Shown here: positions 33,224-40,620 of the stretch, piece by piece
Layout: each line of letters starts with the position of its first letter
Position numbering within the stretch: the first letter of the stretch is position 1
Source: an uncultured Blautia sp.
GTDB taxonomy: Bacteria > Bacillota > Clostridia > Lachnospirales > Lachnospiraceae
DNA: 64,000 nt
NCBI RefSeq assembly: GCF_947654165.1
Contig: NZ_CANTKB010000005.1
Coordinates: 1-64,000, forward strand
Direction of reading: 5' to 3'
Position numbers and translations under genes: made by a program
Notes under the pieces: model-generated
What the model saw: the letters and a program-made list of their open reading frames with translations, nothing else
Told to the model about the DNA's origin: nothing
Databases searched by the model: none

Positions 33224-33733
33224 TCATCTTCTATAACGAAATCCATATTCTTTTTTTAATCTCTCATATATTTCAAATGCGATCGGACAGACTTCTACTG
33301 TTTCCAATACGCTGTACAAACTATGTAACCTCTCTGGCTGATCTGTATATGGATATTTCCTGCAATTCTCAGGTTTATATTCTCCCAGCTTACAGTTTCC
33401 GTCTTCTTCCAGAAAATCACATGGATGATGATTGGTTACATATATGTTTTCACTTTCTTTTTTCATCAAATAAGACTTTATAAACTCTTCTTTCGTAATT
33501 CCCAAATATTCTGCATCTTTCTCCAAATCTTCTTCTGGAATACTTCCGCAGTACATTTTACAACAGTTCCTACATCTGCTGCAGTCATATTTTGCAAACA
33601 ACTCTTCGTGAAGTTTTTTGAACTGCTCGTCCAATTCTTTTTCATCTGCATTACATTTTAAAAATGTACGGAATTCAATATTTTCATTTTCCTTTTTCTT
33701 CGCTTCAAATTTTACTTTTCTTGGTGCAATCAT
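33224..33733 (-). CDS. YkgJ-family cysteine-cluster protein
   Basis: A 169-residue protein with a Cys-rich metal site: YDCSRCRNCCKMYCG (about 49-63), then HHPCDFLEEDGNCKLGEYKPENCRKYPY (about 100-127) and a late VCPIAF. This is the YkgJ/UPF0153 pattern, probably a zinc or Fe-S site. The N-terminus (MIAPRKVKFEAKKKENENIEFRTFLK) is a charged extension. TGAGGTGA precedes the ATG. In the accessory insert between the nuclease and SEC-C genes. Confidence 0.82.
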   Translation of the reverse strand: MIAPRKVKFEAKKKENENIEFRTFLKCNADEKELDEQFKKLHEELFAKYDCSRCRNCCKMYCGSIPEEDLEKDAEYLGITKEEFIKSYLMKKESENIYVTNHHPCDFLEEDGNCKLGEYKPENCRKYPYTDQPERLHSLYSVLETVEVCPIAFEIYERLKKEYGFRYRR

Positions 33734-33819
33734 ATTATCACCTCATTTTTCTGTAATCTTTCATTTTTTACTAACACTAAGCCTTTTCTCGCCCAACTCT
33801 GTCCCGTCAAATTTATCCT

Positions 33820-34563
33820 TTACATATTGACAGGTTGCAAAATAATAATCCTGACTTCCTTTCCATCAAAACTCCTGTTAAAATTTGTTTCAAAAGCATG
33901 CCTGTCTTTTATAATTTTTTCTTTGTCGTAGATATAAAAGAATATATAATCCGCCTTATAATGTACAATATCAGCTTCTATTTCTTCTGTCAGCTTTTTT
34001 AAGTTTGTTGATGTTCTTGTACACTTTGCTTCTATGATTGTATTTAAAGAAAGAATTTTTATATCGCTTCTAACAGTTCCAACTCCCGAATCATCACTTA
34101 CCTCTCTTCTAGTGTCCGGATACAATGGCTTTATAACTGCATAAAGCAAATGCTGTAAATCATATTCATTTTCAATCTGTATTTTTTTCAAGTTTTCAGA
34201 CGTAAGTGATGCCCTCTTATCTGGTTTTACTTCCCTAAACGCTTCTAAGAAGAAATAAAAATTTCGCAGATACCTTTCAATCTCCTTTTGAATAAATTGT
34301 GATGACTCCTCATATTCTTCACATAAAATACTGTCCAAATAGATCAACAGATTTTCTTTTGCCTTTAACATATTTTCACGGGTAGATTCTTTTGAAAATT
34401 TGTTCACCATATATTTCTGTTTATTTCTAATATTTTGAACAATATCATTCTTATATGATTCTTGTTTCATCATCTGGTGCAGCTTCAATATAAATGCCTC
34501 ATATTCCTCTACAGTATCCACTAATTTCAACTTTTCGATATATTCTTTCAGCATATTATCCAT
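33820..34563 (-). CDS. PD-(D/E)XK nuclease (DpnII/MboI-like REase domain)
   Basis: A 247-residue protein. Residues 1-125 are helical and charged, with no family I know. The C-terminal domain (about 130-247) resembles the REase_DpnII-MboI-like domain of conflict systems: NEYDLQHLLYAVIKPLYPDTRREV, then the catalytic core with Asp167 (VRSDIKI) and Glu178-x-Lys180 (IIEAKC), followed by EEIEADIVHYKADYIFFYIYDKE. The catalytic residues look complete. It overlaps the upstream ATPase gene by 8 bases with a GGGGGAG site inside that gene, so the two products are made together. A DNA-cutting defence effector is inferred; no methyltransferase is nearby. Confidence 0.75.
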   Translation of the reverse strand: MDNMLKEYIEKLKLVDTVEEYEAFILKLHQMMKQESYKNDIVQNIRNKQKYMVNKFSKESTRENMLKAKENLLIYLDSILCEEYEESSQFIQKEIERYLRNFYFFLEAFREVKPDKRASLTSENLKKIQIENEYDLQHLLYAVIKPLYPDTRREVSDDSGVGTVRSDIKILSLNTIIEAKCTRTSTNLKKLTEEIEADIVHYKADYIFFYIYDKEKIIKDRHAFETNFNRSFDGKEVRIIILQPVNM

Positions 34564-35740
34564 TCATTCTCCCCCATCTCAGATAAAACAAAAACAACGG
34601 ATCCAAAACATACACTTTTCCGTCTTTCCATTCTATTGCTTTATAAATTTCTTCTTTTTCTTTTAGGATTGTTTGTAAATTATTTAAATGACCTTTTACA
34701 GAGTTTCTATCCGGTTTTCCTTCTGTTTTAGGAATAAGGTTTATGATTCTATCATAAACCGTGTCAAAATCTAATTCCATAATCGGAGGATTTTTGGCTA
34801 ACGATTCCACGATCAGTCCATACAAATCCAATTCTTTTCCATCTAATGTTTTGTATAAATTTCTTTTCTTTCCACGCGGATTTGGACCTTTAGACATTAC
34901 ATTTACCACATCGTAATAGTTAAAGTTAACCGTTGTAAATTTATATGCCATTTCCAACATATCTAAATTTACAACATGCTCATTTTTGTCTTCCAACAAT
35001 GTGCAAATGCTCAGGCAAATATACTGCATTAACTGTGGTGATGTAAGACATTCAACTGCCAACTGTTCTGCAACTTCATCTGTTATCTTAATGTCAAGTT
35101 GTTTAAATCCTTTTAAAGCAATCTCTTTTAAATCCTTTTTTTCCCACGCTTCAATATTAATTAAACTCAATCTTCCCGATAAATCTGCATTCTGTCGAAT
35201 TGCATCGTCTGCCCTATGCGGAAGAGAAACTACGACTACCTTTAATTCTCTTCTAATTGCATCTTTGAGCTGTTGTGCCATTTTTGTCTGCATCTCTTTT
35301 GAAGCATAATGAAAATCATCAATTACTAATACTTTATCGTGCTCTTTATAATATTGAATAACGGTATCTTTCGCTAGAACATACTTTTCACTTTTACTAT
35401 CTGTTTCCTTACTATTTCCTTCATTAACCTCTCTTTCTGTTGTCAATTCTCCTTTATAAGGCAACCCCACTTTTGCAGCAACAATTGCCCAAAAATCTGT
35501 GTTGCTGTTAAAATCCGCACCAGAAATTTCAACAATGTTGTCAAATCCAATTACCTTCTCGCATAAGATTGTCTTTCCCATTTTTGATGGTCCAATTAAT
35601 GATGTAAGGCAACCCGCTGTTCTCAATGCCTGCTTTAAACGTAATTCATATGATATACCTGTATTTTCATAATTCCTGGAGACATATGTATATTCCGGAT
35701 ACGCTCCAGGTTTAAATACATTTTCTGCTTTTAGTCTCAT
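34556..35740 (-). CDS. P-loop ATPase of the ATPase-nuclease module
   Basis: A 394-residue ATPase. Walker A is GPSKMGKT (50-57), after the start motif TYVSRNYENTGISYELRLKQALRTAGCLTSLI. Walker B is VLVIDDFHYASK (137-148), with SLPHRADDAIRQNADLSGRL as a sensor/arginine region. The C-terminus (about 300-394) resembles a winged-helix: SVKGHLNNLQTILKEKEEIYKAIEWKDGKVYVLDPLFLFYLRW. The layout recalls ORC/Cdc6- or STAND-like ATPases used as sensors in prokaryotic conflict systems. GGAGGTGCTAAT precedes the ATG. First gene of the accessory insert's minus-strand run. I do not recognise it as a member of a named defence system. Confidence 0.75.
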   Translation of the reverse strand: MRLKAENVFKPGAYPEYTYVSRNYENTGISYELRLKQALRTAGCLTSLIGPSKMGKTILCEKVIGFDNIVEISGADFNSNTDFWAIVAAKVGLPYKGELTTEREVNEGNSKETDSKSEKYVLAKDTVIQYYKEHDKVLVIDDFHYASKEMQTKMAQQLKDAIRRELKVVVVSLPHRADDAIRQNADLSGRLSLINIEAWEKKDLKEIALKGFKQLDIKITDEVAEQLAVECLTSPQLMQYICLSICTLLEDKNEHVVNLDMLEMAYKFTTVNFNYYDVVNVMSKGPNPRGKKRNLYKTLDGKELDLYGLIVESLAKNPPIMELDFDTVYDRIINLIPKTEGKPDRNSVKGHLNNLQTILKEKEEIYKAIEWKDGKVYVLDPLFLFYLRWGRMNG

Positions 35741-35778
35741 ATTAGCACCTCCAAATATTAATTACTCTAATTATAACA

Positions 35779-35814
35779 CATTTTATTACTTTTTAAACAT
35801 TTTATTACTTTTTA
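35779..35814. repeat. tandem 17-bp direct repeats in the ATPase promoter
   Basis: CATTTTATTACTTTTTA occurs at 35779-35795 and again at 35798-35814 (19-base period). The repeats cover the -35 side of a TATAAT -10 (35776-35771 on the minus strand) for the ATPase gene. Two sites of one helical face suggest a repressor or activator dimer. Confidence 0.7.
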
Positions 35815-35894
35815 TTGGTCTAAATATCATTTGACCATAATATAACTTCATTGTTATACTCCAGCACAAATGATTTTGTTCTCTAGCATACTTA

Positions 35895-35942
35895 TATAGA
35901 AAACAAAAAGGCTGAAGCCCATGATGCGACTCCAACCCTTTA
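35895..35942 (-). terminator. possible terminator in the insert
   Basis: On the minus strand AAAGGGTTGGAG and CTTCAGCCTTT form an imperfect stem around a 12-base loop, followed by TTGTTTTC. It could stop transcripts entering from the truncated radical SAM promoter. Confidence 0.4.
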
Positions 35943-36155
35943 ATTTCTCTCGACAAAAGAAAACATATAACCCTTGCATTTATATTTAATTATTCTGAAT
36001 GATATTCACTCCAAATTACCATTTTTGCGTAACAAATTCAATTTCGTAACAATATCATTCTTTCATTTTCAGTTTCGTTTAGTTTCATCCAATCCATACA
36101 TCTCGTACTTCAAATCACAGAACAACACTATATATTGTTCTTTAGCACTGCTACA

Positions 36156-36305
36156 TTATAGCACTTCAGAAACGTCCGGGAAGCATATGGCAAATCGAAT
36201 GTCTACGTTTTTGTCTTTCATTACTGAGTTGACCTCATTCCCAATATAACGGGCCGGGTTCTCAACTTTTAGCAATATTTCATCACTTAACGCTAGTTTT
36301 CTCAT
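36156..36305 (-). pseudogene. truncated 5' copy of the radical SAM gene
   Basis: ATG AGA AAA CTA GCG ... encodes about 44 residues matching the N-terminus of the protein at 29741-31603, with D7 changed to S and a late Met changed to Ile. It then runs into VSEVL and a TAA stop. An AGGAG site lies 6 bases ahead of the ATG, so this looks like the original translation start region left behind when the insert arrived. It is not a functional enzyme. Confidence 0.88.
36175..36305 (-). repeat. 131-bp direct repeat, right copy
   Basis: Right member of the repeat pair with 31473-31603; 126 of 131 bases match without gaps by hand alignment. The identity starts at TCCGGGAAGC and ends exactly at the ATG start codon. 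Confidence 0.92.
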
Positions 36306-36555
36306 GAATAACTCCTATTCGGATATGATTTATCCCTATTATTACATAGATATTTGTTGTTATGGGACAATATGGGATTTTTATGCGGTTTACACATAAA
36401 AATCCCATACTAAGTATAACAATCGTTTCATAAAATTGCAATTCCGTATTTCAAAAATTGTTTCTTGAATAGCATCTGCACAATCTTGGTCATCAAATAA
36501 TAGACGTATATATTTTCAAAATATCCCCAAATAAATTTAATTATTTTTTAAAATT
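36306..36555. other. AT-rich upstream region with a 15-bp hairpin
   Basis: TATGGGATTTTTATG (36371-36385) has its exact inverse complement at 36395-36409, with a 9-base loop. It has no U-tract, so it is more likely an operator or mRNA leader element of the former radical SAM promoter than a terminator. No gene is seen. Confidence 0.5.
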
Positions 36556-36598
36556 AAAAATAGCAGTAAGAAATTATCTTTCACTCTTACTGCTATCA
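36549..36598 (-). terminator. terminator of the sigma/anti-sigma/lipoprotein operon
   Basis: On the minus strand ATAGCAGTAAGA (36597-36586) pairs with TCTTACTGCTAT (36572-36561) and TTTTTAATTTT follows. It closes the leftward operon or the ferredoxin fragment. Confidence 0.8.
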
Positions 36599-36645
36599 AA
36601 TGTCTTATATTCAATATGTAATTCCAAACTCTAAATAATCTTCTG

Positions 36646-36722
36646 TTATTTCTTCAGTGCTTTTCGTGGGCAACGTTGAAGACATTCACCACAACGGATA
36701 CACTTCATGTTGTTAGGATTTT
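36646..36722 (-). pseudogene. C-terminal fragment of a 4Fe-4S ferredoxin-type protein
   Basis: The minus strand reads LKKNPNNMKCIRCGECLQRCPRKALKK and then TAA. CXXCXXCXXXCP is a complete cluster motif, but nothing in frame upstream resembles a ferredoxin; the reading frame runs into the 3' end of the lipoprotein gene. It is a remnant, perhaps of a NapH-like or polyferredoxin gene. A tiny ORF starting at the ATG at 36708 is possible. Confidence 0.6.
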
Positions 36723-36725
36723 TCT

Positions 36726-37556
36726 TTAAATGATGTAGAGAGAATCTGCAAACTCATACAAATCTTCTATTTTCTTGATCCCTTGCAACTCCCACATATA
36801 ATAGGCTCCATCCATTCGTACAAAAATTACCCCTTGTTCTGTAGATAAATCATAAAGCAGATGTGCTTTCTCACCGCCCTGGATTTTATAAACTTCATGT
36901 TTTGCCTCTTTCGTAATATGCGTAAATACATGTGTAGCAATGTTTTCTGCAGAACCAAAACACAGATAACTGTCCATGTCTGTTATAGAATAGTTCTTTT
37001 CCATTTTTGGTATGATACTCTGGATGGAAATACGTTGAGAAGAGGGACTTTTGCTATACACCAGAAGAAGATTATTATCACTTTCCGGATAATTAGCTAA
37101 ATCACTGGAAACTATATTAAGCTGAAGGGACTCTGCAATATCCTGAAGTGACCCGTAAGTGTGTATCCATGCATTTGTTTCTGGAAGGACAACACCCTGG
37201 TCCTGATGAGAATATACCTTTCCATCCGATAGCTGAACAGAATATTCCGAGACAGCTTCGCCTATCGTGAGAATTTTCTCGCTCTCTTTAGACATTTCTA
37301 CAGGTGGAATGACAATGTACGTATAAAATGAATTACTTTGTCCCTGTTCGAAATGACTGATTAAAATTCCATCCTTGGCATATACAATATTTCCTCCATT
37401 ATTTTTGCAATCTTCTTCTAATTGTTTTAAATCAAATCCTTTTGTTGTTTTTTCAGAATTTTTCTTTATGCAGCCACAGAGGCAAAGGATGAAAAGAAGG
37501 ATTGCTATAATCATTCCTAAGTGATCAAAAAACCTATTGCTACTTTTATCATTCAT
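36726..37556 (-). CDS. lipoprotein of unknown function in the ECF sigma operon
   Basis: A 276-residue protein with a cytoplasmic N-terminus (MNDKSSNRFFDHLG), a hydrophobic helix (about 14-30) and the lipobox LCLCGC (Cys about 30). The rest is a secreted-type domain with no motif I recognise. The GGAGTGCGG site precedes the ATG. It lies 67 bases after the anti-sigma gene and is probably a target or co-regulated part of that operon. Its 3' end abuts the ferredoxin fragment. Confidence 0.65.
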   Translation of the reverse strand: MNDKSSNRFFDHLGMIIAILLFILCLCGCIKKNSEKTTKGFDLKQLEEDCKNNGGNIVYAKDGILISHFEQGQSNSFYTYIVIPPVEMSKESEKILTIGEAVSEYSVQLSDGKVYSHQDQGVVLPETNAWIHTYGSLQDIAESLQLNIVSSDLANYPESDNNLLLVYSKSPSSQRISIQSIIPKMEKNYSITDMDSYLCFGSAENIATHVFTHITKEAKHEVYKIQGGEKAHLLYDLSTEQGVIFVRMDGAYYMWELQGIKKIEDLYEFADSLYII

Positions 37557-37623
37557 GTTATCCGCACTCCTTATCAGTTAGTAGTATTATAACAAAGATT
37601 TACGCAAAAGCCTATAGCTGTAT

Positions 37624-38235
37624 TTATACGAAATTCAAGAAGAATCTTCCTGTTTTGCATTTTACTTCTACAATATAATTGCGATTGTTTTGTAACATGT
37701 CTAAATCTATGGAAGTACCGGGTTTAACAATTGTCTCATCTAATACAATATTTTTATTTTCATCTAAAATCCGAAGCATAACATCGCCACTACTGTTTGC
37801 ATCATTTACCACTTCTTTGTTGTAAAAAATAGAATTAAAGTTTAAAAAATTTTCATCTGCGATATTTATTTGTGACCACTCATTTCGGTCTGTTTTATTA
37901 TCAATCACAGCCAGGTTCGAAGGATAAAAATAATCATGAAGGGTTCCGACTTCCTGGATAGCAAACATGCCTCCGCTGACAACACAAATGGTAATCATAA
38001 CGGCAGCGATAAGTTTTATACGGTTTGTTCGTTTTATTTTTATAAACGGATTTCTTATTTTCTCTGTAGGCTGTATTTCAGGACATTTGATTGGATTTTT
38101 CATATATGTTAGTTTCTGGCTGCATCTGGCACAATCGTGCAGATGTTCTTCAACCAATTTGCAACTGTCTTCTGAGCAGACACCATCCACATAAGATGGC
38201 AATAAATCATTGATGATATCACAGGTTATTTTCAT
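37624..38235 (-). CDS. zinc-finger (zf-HC2) anti-sigma factor
   Basis: A 203-residue membrane protein. The N-terminal zf-HC2/ASD pattern is CDIINDLLPSYVDGVCSEDSCKLVEEHLHDCARCSQKL, with the HX3CX2C core HLHDCARC (about 33-40). One TM helix lies at about 78-98, then an extracellular domain of about 105 residues. It should hold the ECF sigma factor encoded upstream until an envelope signal arrives. Start at 38235 chosen for the AAGGAGGATGG site; 17-base overlap with the sigma gene. Confidence 0.85.
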   Translation of the reverse strand: MKITCDIINDLLPSYVDGVCSEDSCKLVEEHLHDCARCSQKLTYMKNPIKCPEIQPTEKIRNPFIKIKRTNRIKLIAAVMITICVVSGGMFAIQEVGTLHDYFYPSNLAVIDNKTDRNEWSQINIADENFLNFNSIFYNKEVVNDANSSGDVMLRILDENKNIVLDETIVKPGTSIDLDMLQNNRNYIVEVKCKTGRFFLNFV

Positions 38236-38737
38236 CAGATTCCATCCTCCTTCTGATCCATTCTTTTGCACGGTAATTATTTACACGTGCCCAGTTTTCA
38301 CTTTTTCCTAAAATTTCTCCGATTTCTTTGAAACTCATTTCTTCATAGGCTCTTAACCAAAACACCTGGCCATAGGATTTTTTTGCATTTTGAACAGCAA
38401 ATAAAAGTTCTTGTATCCTTTCTTTTACAAGATACGTTTCCTCAAGATTTCCCTGAGGTGTTTTAGCAGCAAATAAATCCAAAGTATCAAGATCCACTTT
38501 CTGTAAATGCTTTTCCTTTTTCAAATAATCAAAATAGACATGTTTTGCAATCTGGCATAACCACACGGACATTTTGCAGTTTCCATTGTACCGGTGAATA
38601 GATTTATATGCCTGATAAAAGGTTTCTTGTGTAAGATCTTCTGCCAAGTCCACATTTCCGGAAAGAGAAATCAAAAATCTTTTTACTATATTGGCATATT
38701 CCATATAGATATCTTTTTCTTTTGCAGAATCCTGCAT
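38219..38737 (-). CDS. ECF-type RNA polymerase sigma factor
   Basis: A 172-residue group 4 sigma factor. Region 2 (about 12-78) has DLAEDLTQETFYQAYKSIHRYNGNCKMSVWLCQIAKHVYFDYLKK, and region 4 (about 108-165) has AKKSYGQVFWLRAYEEMSFKEIGEILGKSENWARVNNYRAKEWIRR. Located ahead of its anti-sigma factor with overlap. A housekeeping-type promoter (TTGTCA 38816-38811, 17-base spacer, TGATAA 38793-38788) precedes it. Confidence 0.9.
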   Translation of the reverse strand: MQDSAKEKDIYMEYANIVKRFLISLSGNVDLAEDLTQETFYQAYKSIHRYNGNCKMSVWLCQIAKHVYFDYLKKEKHLQKVDLDTLDLFAAKTPQGNLEETYLVKERIQELLFAVQNAKKSYGQVFWLRAYEEMSFKEIGEILGKSENWARVNNYRAKEWIRRRMESDENNL

Positions 38738-38787
38738 AGTTGTTTATCACCGCCTCACTGTAGGTATCTTTATATATAAATAGAATT

Positions 38788-38816
38788 TTATCAAATATCG
38801 TTACACTTTTTGACAA
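38788..38816 (-). promoter_or_regulatory. promoter of the ECF sigma operon
   Basis: TTGTCA at -35, a 17-base spacer and TGATAA at -10, about 50 bases ahead of the sigma start. GTGTAAC inside the spacer could also be read as an ECF-type -35, so autoregulation is possible. Confidence 0.55.
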
Positions 38817-38844
38817 AAAATCAGGCTCCTATTTCAGAAGCCTG
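38812..38844 (-). terminator. terminator after the 97-residue unknown gene
   Basis: On the minus strand CAGGCT (38844-38839) pairs with AGCCTG (38827-38822) and ATTTTTTG follows, just after the stop at 38851. Confidence 0.75.
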
Positions 38845-38850
38845 GTTTCC

Positions 38851-39144
38851 TTAGTCTAACAGTTCCAAACAATGTATGTGGTATCCTTGATTATATCTGC
38901 CATAGCCCATTTTTAAAGAAGCAGTATATTTTTCCTTTCCGTTTAACAGAAAAATAATTGGCTTTTCATTAGTTAGAAACGCTACGGTCTGATTGTTTTT
39001 GGCACAATATCGTTCAATTTCGATTTTTATGATACGTGAATCCGCCATTACAAACTCTTTATCATTAGGGTAGCAATATTTGTCATCTAAATCAATTTGA
39101 AAGCTTTTTCGAAATATGTTTTTAAGGATGTTTAAGTTTTTCAT
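38851..39144 (-). CDS. unknown small protein
   Basis: A 97-residue protein I do not recognise. No signal peptide or TM helix; mixed alpha/beta composition with KEFVMADSRIIKIEIERYCAKNNQTVAFL and a C-terminal YHIHCLELLD. AAAGGAGC lies ahead of the ATG, within the end of the HEPN-like fragment, so the gene may have been captured by the same rearrangement. Confidence 0.55.
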   Translation of the reverse strand: MKNLNILKNIFRKSFQIDLDDKYCYPNDKEFVMADSRIIKIEIERYCAKNNQTVAFLTNEKPIIFLLNGKEKYTASLKMGYGRYNQGYHIHCLELLD

Positions 39145-39238
39145 GTATAGCTCCTTTGAATCTCCTATCTTTCATAAGCAACTGTGCTGTTTCCAAATCC
39201 TCTTTCGCTGACTGGAAACGGTATTTTGATAAATCAAT
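39122..39238 (-). pseudogene. 5' fragment of a HEPN-domain gene
   Basis: The minus strand reads IDLSKYRFQSAKEDLETAQLLMKDRRFK, the characteristic first helix and loop of UPF0332/HEPN proteins, then breaks into GAIHEKLKHP and stops. GGAGGGAATGG lies upstream but the ATG there is out of frame by one base, so both a frameshift and a truncation are present. Complete HEPN proteins usually pair with a nucleotidyltransferase antitoxin; no such gene remains. Confidence 0.5.
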
Positions 39239-39326
39239 TATGCTGCCATTCCCTCCTTATTCACATTTTTATAAAATGGAGTGACTTTTTCCCATTTTAT
39301 CAACGTTAACGCATTTCTCAAGGATG

Positions 39327-40253
39327 TCAATGCCATGTATTTATGTGTTCGTCTGTTACTTCCAAAGTGTTACAATCAAACAGATAAAAATTCACAATAT
39401 TTACAGAGGCTGATTCTGTTCCGTCAGCAGCGTAGTGATACTCTTCAAGGACATATTCATGTTCTGAACGGCCATCGTATTGTTCATTCAGAATAAGATG
39501 AAGTTCCTTGCTTTCACCGGTTGCAGAATCGGTCTCTCTGGAAATTACAGCATAAGGATATGCCTTGGCTGATAATCTGTACTCTATCTCGAAATCAGAG
39601 TCTTTACCAATAAATTTCGAAATCGCAGATAATTCCTGTTTATATGCCTGGTATTTTTCAGAAAGAGGGTATCCGTCTTCATCCACTTGTAATTCATTTT
39701 CTTCTTTTTGGTTTATACTTTGATTGCTGTCAGAATCGTTCACCCTCTGATTTTTCTTGTATTTTTCCGTTTCTGTCATGCCATACTGCGTTTTTAGCTG
39801 ATGTTCTTCTTTTTCCCCATTAAAGTATAGAATAAATTGCCGGTCACCCTGCTCTTTTCCAGAAACAACCGTAGAAACACGATTCCATCCCCATGCAACC
39901 TTCCAGTCTTCCGGACTCGTATTTGCACCATCGTTTGCAATATAAAAAATGTATTTGCCGATAGTCGTTCTCCCTGTTTTGAGAACAAGACGTGCATGTG
40001 TATATCCAAATGGCCAGTCCGGTTCTCCCACCTGCTGAAAATATAATTCATGTGTGCCGTCAGGAGATTCTGATGAATCCACATTCACTATTTTGTAGTC
40101 TATTTCAAAAACAAACCATCCGCATATTAGTGCAAAGAACATCCAGATTCCACCAGCAATACCCAAAAAGGTCTTGATTGCTGGTTTTTTGATTCGGATA
40201 CATCCTGCAATATGAATTACGCTTATAAGTAGCAGAATCAAAAAAATCACCAT
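39327..40253 (-). CDS. membrane-anchored protein of unknown function
   Basis: A 308-residue protein with two N-terminal helices (about 2-17 and 29-49) and a large outside-type domain. The first part (about 55-145: DYKIVNVDSSESPDGTHELYFQQVGEPDWPFGYTHARLVLK) resembles the beta-rich DUF5412-type membrane proteins of Firmicutes only in general form. A polar linker (about 155-195, NDSDSNQSINQKEENELQ) joins a second domain. AGAGGAG lies ahead of the ATG. No neighbour clarifies its role. Confidence 0.55.
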   Translation of the reverse strand: MVIFLILLLISVIHIAGCIRIKKPAIKTFLGIAGGIWMFFALICGWFVFEIDYKIVNVDSSESPDGTHELYFQQVGEPDWPFGYTHARLVLKTGRTTIGKYIFYIANDGANTSPEDWKVAWGWNRVSTVVSGKEQGDRQFILYFNGEKEEHQLKTQYGMTETEKYKKNQRVNDSDSNQSINQKEENELQVDEDGYPLSEKYQAYKQELSAISKFIGKDSDFEIEYRLSAKAYPYAVISRETDSATGESKELHLILNEQYDGRSEHEYVLEEYHYAADGTESASVNIVNFYLFDCNTLEVTDEHINTWH

Positions 40254-40330
40254 GTTTTGTTCTCCTCTGTATCGTTTTCTTACTATATATCATCAAAGCC
40301 GTAATCCATTTATTACCTGCAATCCGATCA

Positions 40331-40606
40331 TCAAGTCCTCTTCCCATACCATATGGCTTCTGTAATCTCACTGGAAACCTGATATAATGCATCAAAACTC
40401 AGATTCATGCAAGCACCTTTCAGAGTATGGATGGCCCGGAAAGCCTCCTCTGTATTTCCGTTTTCCATAGCCTGGATAAAATCCTGATAGCTGTTATCCT
40501 TTAAAAACAACAGGACAAATTTTTGAATTCGTTCTTCTTTTCGCAAGCGTTCCTGAATATCATGATAATTGCCGCCGATTTCCTGATACAATTCTTCCAA
40601 AGTCAT
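40331..40606 (-). CDS. short Hpt (histidine phosphotransfer) domain protein
   Basis: A 91-residue Hpt protein. The phosphorylated His is in EEAFRAIHTLKGACMNLSF (about 61). Stand-alone Hpt proteins of this type run to about 110-120 residues with a fourth helix after SSEITEAI; here the frame stops at WYGKRT, so the last helix is missing or the gene is frameshifted. It follows the REC-HD-GYP-GGDEF gene by 14 bases, so it may pass phosphate to that receiver. Start at 40606 (MTLEELY) was chosen over 40633, which lies inside the upstream gene's end. Confidence 0.75.
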   Translation of the reverse strand: MTLEELYQEIGGNYHDIQERLRKEERIQKFVLLFLKDNSYQDFIQAMENGNTEEAFRAIHTLKGACMNLSFDALYQVSSEITEAIWYGKRT

Positions 40607-40620
40607 AAAACAGACTTCCC

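Larger units (their letters stand above)
35741..36155. other. noncoding region between the ATPase start and the truncated gene copy
   Basis: Apart from the direct repeats and hairpin listed separately, I see no gene. TAGCACT occurs twice (36143-36149 and 36159-36165) next to the right repeat junction, possibly part of a recombination site. Confidence 0.45.

Noticed and set aside
35779..35814. a CRISPR array
   Set aside because: Only two copies of a 17-base AT-rich unit with a 2-base gap; no spacers and no cas genes.
36156..36305. a functional second radical SAM gene
   Set aside because: The open frame ends after about 49 codons (VSEVL, stop) and lacks the cluster motif; only the 5' end was duplicated.
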